From contig JAGOVR010000053.1 in assembly GCA_018060635.1 (NCBI GenBank), forward strand, positions 1 through 9,333: DNA of 9,333 nucleotides, read 5' to 3'. Below the pieces are notes generated by a model that was not told the origin of the DNA, made no database searches, and saw only the letters and a program-made list of their open reading frames with translations. Of the stretch, positions 1 through 6,608 are shown piece by piece. The translations under genes and the position numbers were made by a program. Numbering within the stretch: the stretch's first letter is position 1; every line of letters starts with the position of its first letter. The stretch comes from Bacteriovoracaceae bacterium. GTDB taxonomy: Bacteria; Bdellovibrionota; Bacteriovoracia; Bacteriovoracales; Bacteriovoracaceae.

Positions 1-734
1 GTATTGCTCCAAAAGAGCTTAAACTGAATCAAGATGTTAAGGTTTTTATTTATACAGATAATCAAACAGGGCTGATGGCCACTCCTGAAATTCCCATAGC
101 GGAGGCGGGAGATTTTGCTTATTTAAAAGTGGGTTCAGTCACAGATTTTGGAGCATTCCTTAAATGGGGAATTAGTAAAGATTTACTTATTCCTGCGAAT
201 GAACAGAAACAAAAAATTTACGAAGGGGACTGGGCCTTAGTTTACATTGATGTAGAGGTGGATACTGGCCGAGTTTTTGCGACTTCTAAATTAGGCCGAG
301 TCACAGAGAAAAATCCCATTCGCTTAGAAGAGAAACAAAAGGTAAAAATTATTCCTTTTGAAAAAACACCATTAGGCTTTAAAGTTCTTATTGATAAAAA
401 ACACCTCGGTATGATTTATCATAACGAAATTTTTACAGCTATTAAGTTAGGGCAAGAGCTAGATGCTTTTATTAAAGAAGTAAGACCTGACAATTTGATT
501 GATGTCAGTTTACAGACCACAGGTATGCGAAAACTTAAAGACGCTTCAGAGATTATTTGGGAGGCTCTACTCAAAAGTTCTGATGGAACTTTGTCTTTGC
601 ATGACAAGAGTACACCTTTAGAAATTCAAAAAGTTTTAGGTATTAGTAAACAGGCCTTTAAGAAAGCGGTGGGGATGCTGTATAAAAAACGCAAAATAAT
701 ATTAGAACAAAAATGTATTAGAAAGAATGGTTAG
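1..734 (+). CDS. cvfB: CvfB-type S1-domain RNA-binding protein, 5' end missing
   Basis: The frame is open from the first complete codon at 3, and the visible 243 residues read straight through the ATG at 75. That ATG is internal: the codons before it encode residues typical of the end of the first S1 domain (a KLNQDVKVFIY strand). The full gene therefore starts upstream of the window, and roughly 35-50 residues are missing compared with CvfB/YitL proteins of about 280 aa. Visible parts are a second S1 fold (GDFAYLKV, then LKWGISKDLLIP, about residues 36-95), a third S1-like barrel (about 110-172, with HLGMIYHNEIF), and a C-terminal winged helix (about 180-240) carrying the family pattern LSLHDKSTPLEIQKVLGISK. 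CvfB proteins bind RNA and affect virulence-factor expression in Staphylococcus; the role here is inferred. The 3' end overlaps the convergent DTW gene by 17 bases. Confidence 0.9.
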   Translation, partial: IAPKELKLNQDVKVFIYTDNQTGLMATPEIPIAEAGDFAYLKVGSVTDFGAFLKWGISKDLLIPANEQKQKIYEGDWALVYIDVEVDTGRVFATSKLGRVTEKNPIRLEEKQKVKIIPFEKTPLGFKVLIDKKHLGMIYHNEIFTAIKLGQELDAFIKEVRPDNLIDVSLQTTGMRKLKDASEIIWEALLKSSDGTLSLHDKSTPLEIQKVLGISKQAFKKAVGMLYKKRKIILEQKCIRKNG

Positions 735-1530
735 TTCTTTTTAAGTGGGTATAGTTTTTTTCATCAAATGCCACATGCCGATTTTTCCATTTTTTACTAG
801 CTTTCCTTTCACTGGGCTCTTTATAACAACCTCGACGATAACTTTTTTTGTTAGGATCACGAGCGCATTTGAATTGATAGTCGACTAACTTGTCTAGTGC
901 TTCTAAGAGAACTTGATGTTCATGAGTTATGTTTTCATGCCCCCATTTTTTAAGACCATCCAACAAATAATAAAAAGATTCAATAGTGGAAAGACAAAAA
1001 GCGGCGGGTTGTTGTTTTATTTTAAATTGCGATGTTTGAGAAGTGTTAAAGCTTATACGAGGCAGGTTATGCAGAGTTTTACTTTCTCGCATCATACTTT
1101 TTGCACATGACCAAGTTCCGTCGATGACAAAAATAAGTCTTTTTTTGTGAGAAGGAAGAGGGGAAGTAAAATTGTGATCAGTAATGTTATGTGCATGATC
1201 CCCTGGGTAGAGCAACATACAAAAATAATCAGGAGAGTTTAAGATTTTTTGAACTTCAAGGTTTTGATCAAAAGTTTCATCTACAATAATACGAGAATTT
1301 TTAAGGCACACATGAGAAAGATGGCCAGTACCTAAAGGTTCTTTTTTCGCTTCTTTAGGGTGCATCAGGATACAAAAGTAAGTTTCAGTAGCAAAAGGCT
1401 TAAGTGTTTTACAAAAACAACTTTTTTCAGGTCTGAAGCAGCTTAAGCAAGATGCACGATAAGTGGAAAATTCTTCTTCCCTTTTTTTGCAATCATTCTC
1501 TTTTTTTTGTAAGTAGTCTTTTAAATTCAT
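718..1530 (-). CDS. DTW-domain tRNA-uridine aminocarboxypropyltransferase
   Basis: This is a 270-aa DTW-domain protein (TapT/TuaA family). Characterised members transfer the 3-amino-3-carboxypropyl group of SAM to a uridine of tRNA (acp3U). Visible marks, numbered from the ATG at 1530, are a likely zinc-binding cluster C28-x2-C31-x6-C38-x-C40, the HPKE motif at 57-60, the signature DGTW at 137-140 followed by A-x-x-M, and LSTIES at 180-185. The C-terminal tail is very basic, which fits tRNA binding. I chose the start at 1530 because its ATG overlaps the TGA of the upstream ABC-F gene (ATGA), the usual sign of translational coupling. An in-frame ATG at 1551 would add seven residues; neither start has a strong Shine-Dalgarno. 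The gene is co-transcribed with the ABC-F gene, and its 3' end overlaps cvfB. Confidence 0.88.
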   Translation of the reverse strand: MNLKDYLQKKENDCKKREEEFSTYRASCLSCFRPEKSCFCKTLKPFATETYFCILMHPKEAKKEPLGTGHLSHVCLKNSRIIVDETFDQNLEVQKILNSPDYFCMLLYPGDHAHNITDHNFTSPLPSHKKRLIFVIDGTWSCAKSMMRESKTLHNLPRISFNTSQTSQFKIKQQPAAFCLSTIESFYYLLDGLKKWGHENITHEHQVLLEALDKLVDYQFKCARDPNKKSYRRGCYKEPSERKASKKWKNRHVAFDEKNYTHLKRTNHSF

Positions 1531-3428
1531 GAGTGAGAGAGTTTTTCCCATTCTTGATAGAGTTTTTGTAAGTTTTCTTCTTGAGTCTTTTTTTGTAAGG
1601 TGAGTGCGTCGTATTCTTTTTTAACTTCTACTGAATTGGTGGAAAAATTAAAGTTGGCCAAGGAATCTTCTGTTATGTTTTTCTTTGATTCAAGTTCTGC
1701 AATTTTCTCTTCTATTTTTAAGAGTTTATTTTTGTTTTTGTTGTTTTGAACAGGGGCAGGTGTGGAGATAACAGGAATCTCTTCTTTTTGCTGATTTAAA
1801 AGTTCTAAGTAAGGGGCGACTTGACTATAACCTCCTGTGAAAATTTCTAATTTCTTGTCATGAATAAGCCAAGTTTTTTTACAAGTATTGTCTAAGAATG
1901 CACGGTCGTGACTAATAACAATAACGGCAGATTCATAGCTCTTTAATTCTTGTTCTAATATTTCAATAGTCTCAATGTCTAAATCGTTGGTAGGTTCATC
2001 GAAAACCCAAACGTCGGCTGATTGTTTCATGAAAAGAGCTAATTGCAGTCGATTCTTTTCTCCACCTGATAAAGTAGAAACAGGTTGCTCAAATTGAAAA
2101 TCTTGAAAAAGAAAATCTCCAAGGTAAGCTCGTACGTGCTTACTTCTACCATCTTTGAGAGTGATAAAGCTTTCTCCTTGGCTAATAGTATTTAAGAGTG
2201 TTTTGTTATCATCAAGGCTTGCTCTATTTTGATCAAACACTACAATTTTTAAATCTTCCGCATTCTTTTGAAATCCAGAGGTAAGTTTTAATTTTTCTTG
2301 CAGGATTTTTATAAGAGTGGTTTTTCCTGCTCCATTACTTCCCATAAGAGATATCTTGTCTCCCTTAGCAAGAATAATGTTCACGTTTTCTAGTAAAGGC
2401 TTGCCTGCATAAGAAAAGAAGCCGTCTTCAATTTGTGAGAGCATTTTTGTTCTGCGTCCACTATGAGAAAGATTGAAATCAATATCTTTGCTTTGAGAAG
2501 ATTTAAGTTTTGCTATTTCTGAACCTAAGTTATGAAATGTTTCCACTCTTTTTTTAGAACGAGTTCCACGGGCCTTAATCCCTTGGCGCATCCAAGCAAG
2601 TTCTCTGCGATGTTTGTTTCCTAGGCGATCCAAATCTTTTTGTAATTCTTTTTCTTTTACTTCAAGGTATTCCAAGTAATCCAGATAGGTTCCTTGAAAA
2701 GTTTTAATTTCACCTTGTTTAATATGCAGAATTTTATCAGTGGTATTGTTAAGGAGATAGCGATCATGACTAATCATAATGAACGTTTTAGTGAAGTTCA
2801 TGAGTTCTTCTTCAAAAAGTTCAATAGTGGCGGTATCTAAATGATTAGTGGGCTCATCCCACAAAATAAGTTCGGCAGGGGTACTAAGTCCAATACTTAG
2901 GGCCATTTTTCTTTTTTCACCACCACTTAAATTTTTTATTTTTCTGTCATGATCATAAAGTTTAAATTGTTCGAGGTAGTTGATATATTTATTCTGCAAT
3001 TCCCACGCACCTAGTTCTTCCAAGGTATGAAGAAGTTTCTCTTGTTCCATCAGAAGATCAGTAGGATCAGGAACTTCTGATATTTGATGTGATACTTTTT
3101 CAAAACGCAAAAAAGTTTCTAAAAGTTTGGGATAAAAAACTAAAAAATAATTTTGAATAGTTATATCCTCATACCCTGCGGTAGGAAGTTCTTGCGGGAC
3201 TAAGAAAATGTCAAAAGGATCTTTTCGTTTACTGTAAAGGAAATGAGGTTTAGAAATGTCGGGAGTTACTTTCCCCATAAGAATTTGAAAGAGAGTACTT
3301 TTCCCTTGTCCATTAAGACCAATAAGTCCTAAGTGATCACCTTGTTCAATAGTAAGTTCAGCATTCTTAAAAATAGTTTTAAGTCCCAAGGTCAGATGGA
3401 TATTTTTTAAACTGCACAAAATAGACAT
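1527..3428 (-). CDS. uup: ABC-F ATPase, Uup type
   Basis: This 633-aa protein has two ATP-binding cassettes and no membrane segments, as in the ABC-F family of ribosome-associated ATPases. Cassette 1 has Walker A GLNGQGKST (37-45), signature LSGGE (167-171), Walker B LILWDE (187-192) and switch H221. A charged, coiled-coil-like linker spans about 250-320. Cassette 2 has Walker A GSNGAGKT (363-370), LSGGE (453-457), VWVFDEPTNDLD (473-484) and H507. The C-terminal region (about 563-633) is a Lys/Glu-rich coiled coil. The NDLD variant in cassette 2 together with the C-terminal coiled coil favour Uup over EttA, YheS or YbiT. Uup is linked to ribosome function and to precise excision of transposons. 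An AGGA lies eight bases before the ATG. It is the first gene of a unit with the DTW gene. Confidence 0.93.
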   Translation of the reverse strand: MSILCSLKNIHLTLGLKTIFKNAELTIEQGDHLGLIGLNGQGKSTLFQILMGKVTPDISKPHFLYSKRKDPFDIFLVPQELPTAGYEDITIQNYFLVFYPKLLETFLRFEKVSHQISEVPDPTDLLMEQEKLLHTLEELGAWELQNKYINYLEQFKLYDHDRKIKNLSGGEKRKMALSIGLSTPAELILWDEPTNHLDTATIELFEEELMNFTKTFIMISHDRYLLNNTTDKILHIKQGEIKTFQGTYLDYLEYLEVKEKELQKDLDRLGNKHRRELAWMRQGIKARGTRSKKRVETFHNLGSEIAKLKSSQSKDIDFNLSHSGRRTKMLSQIEDGFFSYAGKPLLENVNIILAKGDKISLMGSNGAGKTTLIKILQEKLKLTSGFQKNAEDLKIVVFDQNRASLDDNKTLLNTISQGESFITLKDGRSKHVRAYLGDFLFQDFQFEQPVSTLSGGEKNRLQLALFMKQSADVWVFDEPTNDLDIETIEILEQELKSYESAVIVISHDRAFLDNTCKKTWLIHDKKLEIFTGGYSQVAPYLELLNQQKEEIPVISTPAPVQNNKNKNKLLKIEEKIAELESKKNITEDSLANFNFSTNSVEVKKEYDALTLQKKTQEENLQKLYQEWEKLSHS

Positions 3429-3436
3429 GATAAGAA

Positions 3437-3440
3437 TCCT
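3437..3440 (-). promoter_or_regulatory. Shine-Dalgarno of the ABC-F gene
   Basis: AGGA on the minus strand, eight bases before the ATG at 3428, supports this start. Confidence 0.55.
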
Positions 3441-3488
3441 AATAGTTTTGAGAAGCTTGCCATAAGATGCGACTCAGGGTAGTAAGAC

Positions 3489-3494
3489 ATTATA
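3489..3494 (-). promoter_or_regulatory. Candidate -10 box (TATAAT) for the ABC-F/DTW unit
   Basis: A perfect TATAAT lies on the minus strand in the 92-base divergent gap, giving a predicted leader of about 54 bases before the ABC-F ATG. No good TTGACA is seen 16-18 bases further upstream, where the sequence is T-rich instead. The same bases contain TATAAA on the plus strand (3491-3496), so the site could also serve ppiC. Confidence 0.35.
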
Positions 3495-3505
3495 AAAAAA
3501 ACACT

Positions 3506-3513
3506 AAAAAGGA
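3506..3513 (+). promoter_or_regulatory. Shine-Dalgarno that fixes the ppiC start
   Basis: AAAAAGGA ends seven bases before the ATG at 3521. The in-frame ATG at 3467 has no comparable site, and the 18 residues it would add are absent from the family. Confidence 0.75.
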
Positions 3514-3520
3514 CATAGTT

Positions 3521-3796
3521 ATGACAGAAAAAGTTTCAGCTCAGCACATTTTAGTAAAAAATGAATTTGAAGCTCAGGATCTACTTAAGAAAATTAATGC
3601 TGGGGAAGATTTTGCAACGTTAGCTAAAGAATTTTCAACCTGCCCATCGGGTAAAAATGGTGGAAGTTTAGGTGAGTTTGGAAAAGGTAAAATGGTTAAG
3701 GCTTTTGAAGAGGCCAGTTTTACTTTAAAAGTGGGAGAAATTTCTAATCCTGTACAAACACAATTCGGATATCACCTTATCAAAAGAACAGCTTAA
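3521..3796 (+). CDS. ppiC: Parvulin-type peptidyl-prolyl cis/trans isomerase PpiC
   Basis: This is a single-domain parvulin of 91 aa, almost the same length as E. coli PpiC (93 aa). It catalyses cis/trans isomerisation of peptide bonds before proline. The family pattern runs the whole length: AQHILVK near the start, the FATLAKEFSTCPSGKNGG segment with its C-P-S-G-K, then GGSLGEFGKGKMVKAFE, and the closing QFGYHLIK. There is no signal peptide, so it is expected in the cytoplasm. The ATG at 3521 is preferred over 3467 because of its Shine-Dalgarno and its fit to the family. The next gene begins one base after the stop, so the two are surely co-transcribed. Confidence 0.95.
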   Translation: MTEKVSAQHILVKNEFEAQDLLKKINAGEDFATLAKEFSTCPSGKNGGSLGEFGKGKMVKAFEEASFTLKVGEISNPVQTQFGYHLIKRTA

Positions 3797-3797
3797 T

Positions 3798-4004
3798 ATG
3801 GCCAAATGTCGGTATTGCAATAAGGAAATTATTTGGATGAAAGAAGGTCGCAAAAACGTTCCTGTGGAAGGGGATGGGGCCATCCATGAATGTTCCGAAT
3901 TTAAGAAGTCGGTTAATTCCTATAAAGTGATTGATCCTAAGACACTCGATCCAGAAGAAATTAAACGTTATCAAGAGATGATTAATAATCCTAAAAAGAA
4001 ATAG
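3798..4004 (+). CDS. Small zinc-ribbon-like protein of unknown function
   Basis: A 68-aa hydrophilic protein whose ATG comes one base after the ppiC stop, pointing to translational coupling (there is no strong Shine-Dalgarno of its own). Residues 4-33 look like a small zinc-binding fold: C4-x2-C7 (CRYC) near the N-terminus, then an RKNVPVEGDG turn, then H30-x-C32. This layout occurs in many uncharacterised small bacterial and phage proteins, in which CxxC, an IxWxK strand, a PVD/PVE turn and a closing H-C recur. The second half is a charged helix rich in Lys, Glu and Pro. The function is unknown. The 3' end overlaps the convergent flavoprotein gene by 14 bases. Confidence 0.82.
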   Translation: MAKCRYCNKEIIWMKEGRKNVPVEGDGAIHECSEFKKSVNSYKVIDPKTLDPEEIKRYQEMINNPKKK

Positions 4005-5109
4005 TTCTTAAAACTTCAGCGGCGGCATGAGCGGAGGCCCAGGCCCACTGAAAATTGTAGCCGCCTAATTGTCCTGTGACGTCTATCACTTCCCCTATGA
4101 AAAAAAGTCCCGAGCGTAACTTACTCTCCATTGTTTTGGAAGAAACATGGGCAGTATCCACGCCACCTTTAGTGACTTCAGCTTTACGAAAACCTTCAGT
4201 GCCAGAAGGGAGAAGAGAAAAATGAGTTAATTTTTCGTACAAGTGCTCGCCATATTTTTCATGAAAGAAATCAAAAAGTCTTTTAGGGAGAAGCTCTTTA
4301 ATAACATTCATATTGGCAGGCGCTTTAGTTAAAGTGGGGAGCCAATTTATGATCACAGGAGTGGAATGTTCCCAATAAAGAGACGCTTTCAAAATGGCAG
4401 GACCACTGAGTCCTTTGTGAGTGATAAGGATGTCTTCAGTCACTGTAAAATCACCGGTACTTATTTGTGCTACGGTGGAAATACCTGCTAAATCAGGAAA
4501 AGCGTTTGTTAAAAAAGGAACAAGAGCAGGACTTGCGGGAATAATTTTGTGTCCAAATTGTTTAGCAATTTTATGTCCCAAATCGGAGGCCCCTAAGAGC
4601 GGAAGAGAGAGACCTCCTGTGGCCACTACTAATTTTTCACAAGTAAAATCACCTTGAGAGGACTCAATCCAGAATTTATCCTCTTTCCATTGCACAGAAA
4701 TATTCTTGGCGTGAAAAACAAACTGGGCCTTTGTACATTCACTCATAAGCATTTGCAAAATATCATGGGCGGAGTTTTTACAGAAAAGCTGCCCTAGTTT
4801 TTTTTCGTAATAGGGGATTTGATATTTCTTTACCAATTCCACAAAATTTTCTGGGGGGAAACGGGTTAAGGCTGATTTAAAGAAATGTAAGTTTTGAGAG
4901 GTGAAATCATTAAACTTTACTTCCTTATTAGTAAAATTACAGCGCCCACCTCCGGAAATAAGGATTTTTTTTCCGGGACCTGAATTATGTTCTAAGACCA
5001 ATGTTTTTTTATCATTCAAAAGAGAGGCGCAAAAAAGCCCCGCGGCTCCCGCGCCTAAAATTATAACATCATAATTTTTTACTATATCATTCAAGGGCAA
5101 AATCAACAT
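3991..5109 (-). CDS. HI0933-family (BaiN/YhiN-like) FAD-dependent oxidoreductase
   Basis: A 372-aa flavoprotein of the HI0933 family, annotated elsewhere as NAD(P)/FAD-dependent or aminoacetone-oxidase-like; the physiological substrate is not established for most members. Seen in order are the dinucleotide-binding loop GAGAAG (19-24) followed by an acidic strand end (VLE, 38-40), the family motif GGGRCNFTN (53-61), the second FAD motif VVATGG (161-166), THKGLSGPAIL (230-240), TKGGVD (313-318), and the C-terminal GEVIDVTGQLGGYNFQWAWA (339-358). It is slightly shorter than typical members (about 390-410 aa) but no key motif is missing. The ATG at 5109 lies 23 bases inside the upstream SIMPL gene, with AGAGA a few bases before it. 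A TTG at codon 6 is a possible alternative. It is probably translated from the SIMPL transcript. Confidence 0.92.
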   Translation of the reverse strand: MLILPLNDIVKNYDVIILGAGAAGLFCASLLNDKKTLVLEHNSGPGKKILISGGGRCNFTNKEVKFNDFTSQNLHFFKSALTRFPPENFVELVKKYQIPYYEKKLGQLFCKNSAHDILQMLMSECTKAQFVFHAKNISVQWKEDKFWIESSQGDFTCEKLVVATGGLSLPLLGASDLGHKIAKQFGHKIIPASPALVPFLTNAFPDLAGISTVAQISTGDFTVTEDILITHKGLSGPAILKASLYWEHSTPVIINWLPTLTKAPANMNVIKELLPKRLFDFFHEKYGEHLYEKLTHFSLLPSGTEGFRKAEVTKGGVDTAHVSSKTMESKLRSGLFFIGEVIDVTGQLGGYNFQWAWASAHAAAEVLRTISF

Positions 5110-5803
5110 GAATGTGTCTCTGAATTTCCTGACGTCCCACTTCTATTTGCGGGACATTTTGAGCCTCAGCACTATCCTGCGCCATAGTTTTTCGCATCAT
5201 CATAACTCTGGGTTGTGGCATAGGACTTTGACCGAAGTTTTCGCTTATCAGAAGCGGTTTACCTACTTTTACTTTAAGTGTTTCACTCATGACCTTGGCC
5301 TTATCCTTAGCGTCTTGCATGGCCACTTCCAAACAATTGCGTTCTTCTGTCTGGCGACGGGAGCTGGAAACAAAAGACTCCAATCCTCCTTGAGATTCCA
5401 CCTGATATTTACTGCCCAACCCTAGGACCTCTCCCAAACGATCGACTTCACTAGTGGTGATGGTAAGTCCCATAGAAGTTTCAAATCCTTTGGAAATCAT
5501 TTTATCTTTTTCCCATTCCTTTCTTTCAAAAACATTGAATTGGGAAGTTTCCAGCTCCAGATCTTTCAAATTCAATTTTTTTATATCCTGACGCAATTTC
5601 TCATATTTTTCATTGGCGCGATTTTGTCCTTCCGCCGGAGTCTTGCTTAATTCCCTCACGGTGAGACTGACTCGTCCACGATCAGGAACAATTTGTTTGA
5701 TGCAAGTCCCTTGGACGGAGATCATGGGTATAAGCGTCTCTTTATCGTGTGAATAGGCTTGAGACAAAACTAACAGAAATGAAAAAAACAAGTATTTGGA
5801 CAT
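5087..5803 (-). CDS. Exported SIMPL-domain (DUF541) protein
   Basis: A 238-aa protein that begins with a signal peptide: a short Lys-containing N-terminus, a hydrophobic core (YLFFSFLLVLSQA, 4-16), and a likely cleavage site near the SQAYS segment, so it should be periplasmic or outer-membrane associated. The mature part follows the SIMPL pattern: ISVQGTCIKQIVPDRGRVSL at the start, a central ETSQFNVFERKEW segment, a long helix (AMQDAKDKAKVMSETL, about 161-176) followed by VGKPLLISE, and a final IHVDFALE strand. The family includes BP26/Omp28 of Brucella and E. coli YggE; its biochemical role is poorly defined, with links to oxidative stress. The start at 5803 is chosen over an in-frame ATG at 5848 because it gives a clean signal peptide and has a strong Shine-Dalgarno. 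It is the first gene of a pair with the flavoprotein. Confidence 0.88.
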   Translation of the reverse strand: MSKYLFFSFLLVLSQAYSHDKETLIPMISVQGTCIKQIVPDRGRVSLTVRELSKTPAEGQNRANEKYEKLRQDIKKLNLKDLELETSQFNVFERKEWEKDKMISKGFETSMGLTITTSEVDRLGEVLGLGSKYQVESQGGLESFVSSSRRQTEERNCLEVAMQDAKDKAKVMSETLKVKVGKPLLISENFGQSPMPQPRVMMMRKTMAQDSAEAQNVPQIEVGRQEIQRHIHVDFALE

Positions 5804-5812
5804 AAGTAAGAT

Positions 5813-5819
5813 TCTCCTT
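5813..5819 (-). promoter_or_regulatory. Shine-Dalgarno that fixes the SIMPL start
   Basis: AAGGAGA on the minus strand, nine bases before the ATG at 5803. It lies inside the extension that the ATG at 5848 would give, so it argues for the downstream start. Confidence 0.75.
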
Positions 5820-5885
5820 AATTGTGGCGCAAGCCTATTATTCCTCATGTATCGCTCTATGAAAAGAGCTTCCTCAGAAAAATGA

Positions 5886-5914
5886 TTGACAAATGTACAT
5901 ACATGGAGTAATAT
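5886..5914 (+). promoter_or_regulatory. Candidate promoter/operator of the toxin-antitoxin pair
   Basis: A perfect TTGACA (5886-5891) is followed after exactly 17 bases by TAATAT (5909-5914, four of six matches). The spacer contains the palindrome ATGTACAT (5893-5900) and the partly overlapping ATACATG (5899-5905), a likely binding site for the ribbon-helix-helix antitoxin, since BrnT/BrnA-type pairs repress themselves. The geometry is odd: the predicted transcription start would fall just downstream of the first base of the ATG at 5913, so either the -10 is elsewhere or the match is fortuitous. Confidence 0.4.
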
Positions 5915-6230
5915 GGAATCAATAAAGGTAAGCGGTTTTGATTGGGATTCTGGAAATCTTTTTAAGAACGAATTTAAACACGGATTATCTCGTGAGATTA
6001 TTGAACTCTTTTTCCATAGAAATGTCTTTGTTGCACAAGACCCTGTTCACTCCAAAACTGAGGATCGATTCTTGGCCATTGGAATGGATGGCAATGGAAG
6101 ACCGATGATCGTTGCATTTACCCTCAGGGAGCAGTCAGGTATTAAAAAAATACGACCAATTAGTGCACGATATATGCATGAAAAGGAGATAAAAAAATAT
6201 GAAGAAGCGTTTACCCATAATGAAAAATGA
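5913..6230 (+). CDS. brnT: BrnT-family ribonuclease toxin
   Basis: A 105-aa toxin of the BrnT family, RelE-fold ribonucleases that stop translation by cutting RNA. The family pattern is complete: FDWDSGN (9-15) at the start of the first strand, FKHGLS (21-26), a helix leading to EDRFLAIG (50-57), the strand RPMIVAFTLRE (63-73), IRPISAR (80-86) with its conserved arginines, and the final helix with KKYEEAF. The ATG at 5913 has GGAG four bases before it. An in-frame TTG at 5886 would add nine residues but coincides with a TTGACA hexamer and gives residues outside the family, so I reject it. The antitoxin gene begins inside the 3' end (32-base overlap), giving the usual toxin-first order of brnTA operons. 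Confidence 0.9.
   Translation: MESIKVSGFDWDSGNLFKNEFKHGLSREIIELFFHRNVFVAQDPVHSKTEDRFLAIGMDGNGRPMIVAFTLREQSGIKKIRPISARYMHEKEIKKYEEAFTHNEK
6184..6188 (+). promoter_or_regulatory. Shine-Dalgarno of the antitoxin gene inside brnT
   Basis: AGGAG within the last codons of brnT, ten bases before the ATG at 6199. The later in-frame ATG at 6220 lacks such a site, so 6199 is preferred. Confidence 0.65.
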
Positions 6231-6453
6231 TCGAAGTGCTAAGTCTATTTTAAAAAAAGACTTAACTAAGTACATTTCTTCTGAAAATTTTAAGCCCATG
6301 TCTTTTGAGTTTAGTCCAAAAGACAAAAGTATTACACTCCGAGTTTCTAATAATTTACTGGAAGCTGTGCAAGCAGCAGCTAGACAGCGTGGAATGAATT
6401 ATCAAAAGTTAATTCGTGAGGCCATTGAAAGCTTTTTAAAAACGGTAGCCTAA
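6199..6453 (+). CDS. brnA: CopG/ribbon-helix-helix antitoxin paired with BrnT
   Basis: An 84-aa antitoxin. The N-terminal half (1-43) is basic and probably disordered or toxin-binding, with the FKPMSFEFSPKDKSITLRV stretch typical of the CopG-type antitoxins that accompany BrnT. Residues 44-82 form a ribbon-helix-helix DNA-binding fold: strand SITLRV, helix NNLLEAVQAAARQRG, turn MNYQ, helix KLIREAIESFLK. Such proteins dimerise, neutralise the toxin and repress the shared promoter. The sequence suits the CopG_antitoxin family better than the classical BrnA family, so the symbol describes the role, not strict orthology. The start overlaps brnT by 32 bases and has its own AGGAG. No terminator-like hairpin with a T-run follows within the next 150 bases. 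Confidence 0.87.
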   Translation: MKKRLPIMKNDRSAKSILKKDLTKYISSENFKPMSFEFSPKDKSITLRVSNNLLEAVQAAARQRGMNYQKLIREAIESFLKTVA

Positions 6454-6608
6454 ATCTGGTTTTTTCGAAGTGTTAACGGTAATGAATAACTTTAAAGTGA
6501 AAAAATGAAAATTAATTATCGTCTAGGAGTAGATTATCTTTTAGGAAAGATTACTACGTTAAGAAAGAAGACATCCTAAAACTTGCATCTTGAAGATAGT
6601 TCTAAGCT

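Noticed and set aside
75..734. ATG at 75 as the start of cvfB
   Set aside because: The frame stays open to the window edge, and the upstream codons encode S1-domain residues expected in the family, so the gene is truncated by the window.
3467..3520. 18-codon N-terminal extension of ppiC from ATG 3467
   Set aside because: There is no Shine-Dalgarno, the residues are not family-like, and a strong site precedes ATG 3521.
4421..4657. Open frame on the + strand opposite the flavoprotein gene
   Set aside because: It lies wholly inside a well-supported gene on the other strand and has no family character.
5108..5425. 105-codon open frame on the + strand opposite the SIMPL gene
   Set aside because: Antisense to a convincing SIMPL gene; the His/Phe-rich product looks like a shadow translation.
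5804..5848. 15-codon extension of the SIMPL gene from ATG 5848
   Set aside because: It would put charged residues before the signal peptide, and it contains the Shine-Dalgarno of the start at 5803.
6505..6579. 24-codon open frame (+) after the antitoxin gene, beginning MKINYRLG
   Set aside because: It is very short, has no clear ribosome binding site and no recognisable family. It could be a gene remnant but cannot be supported.
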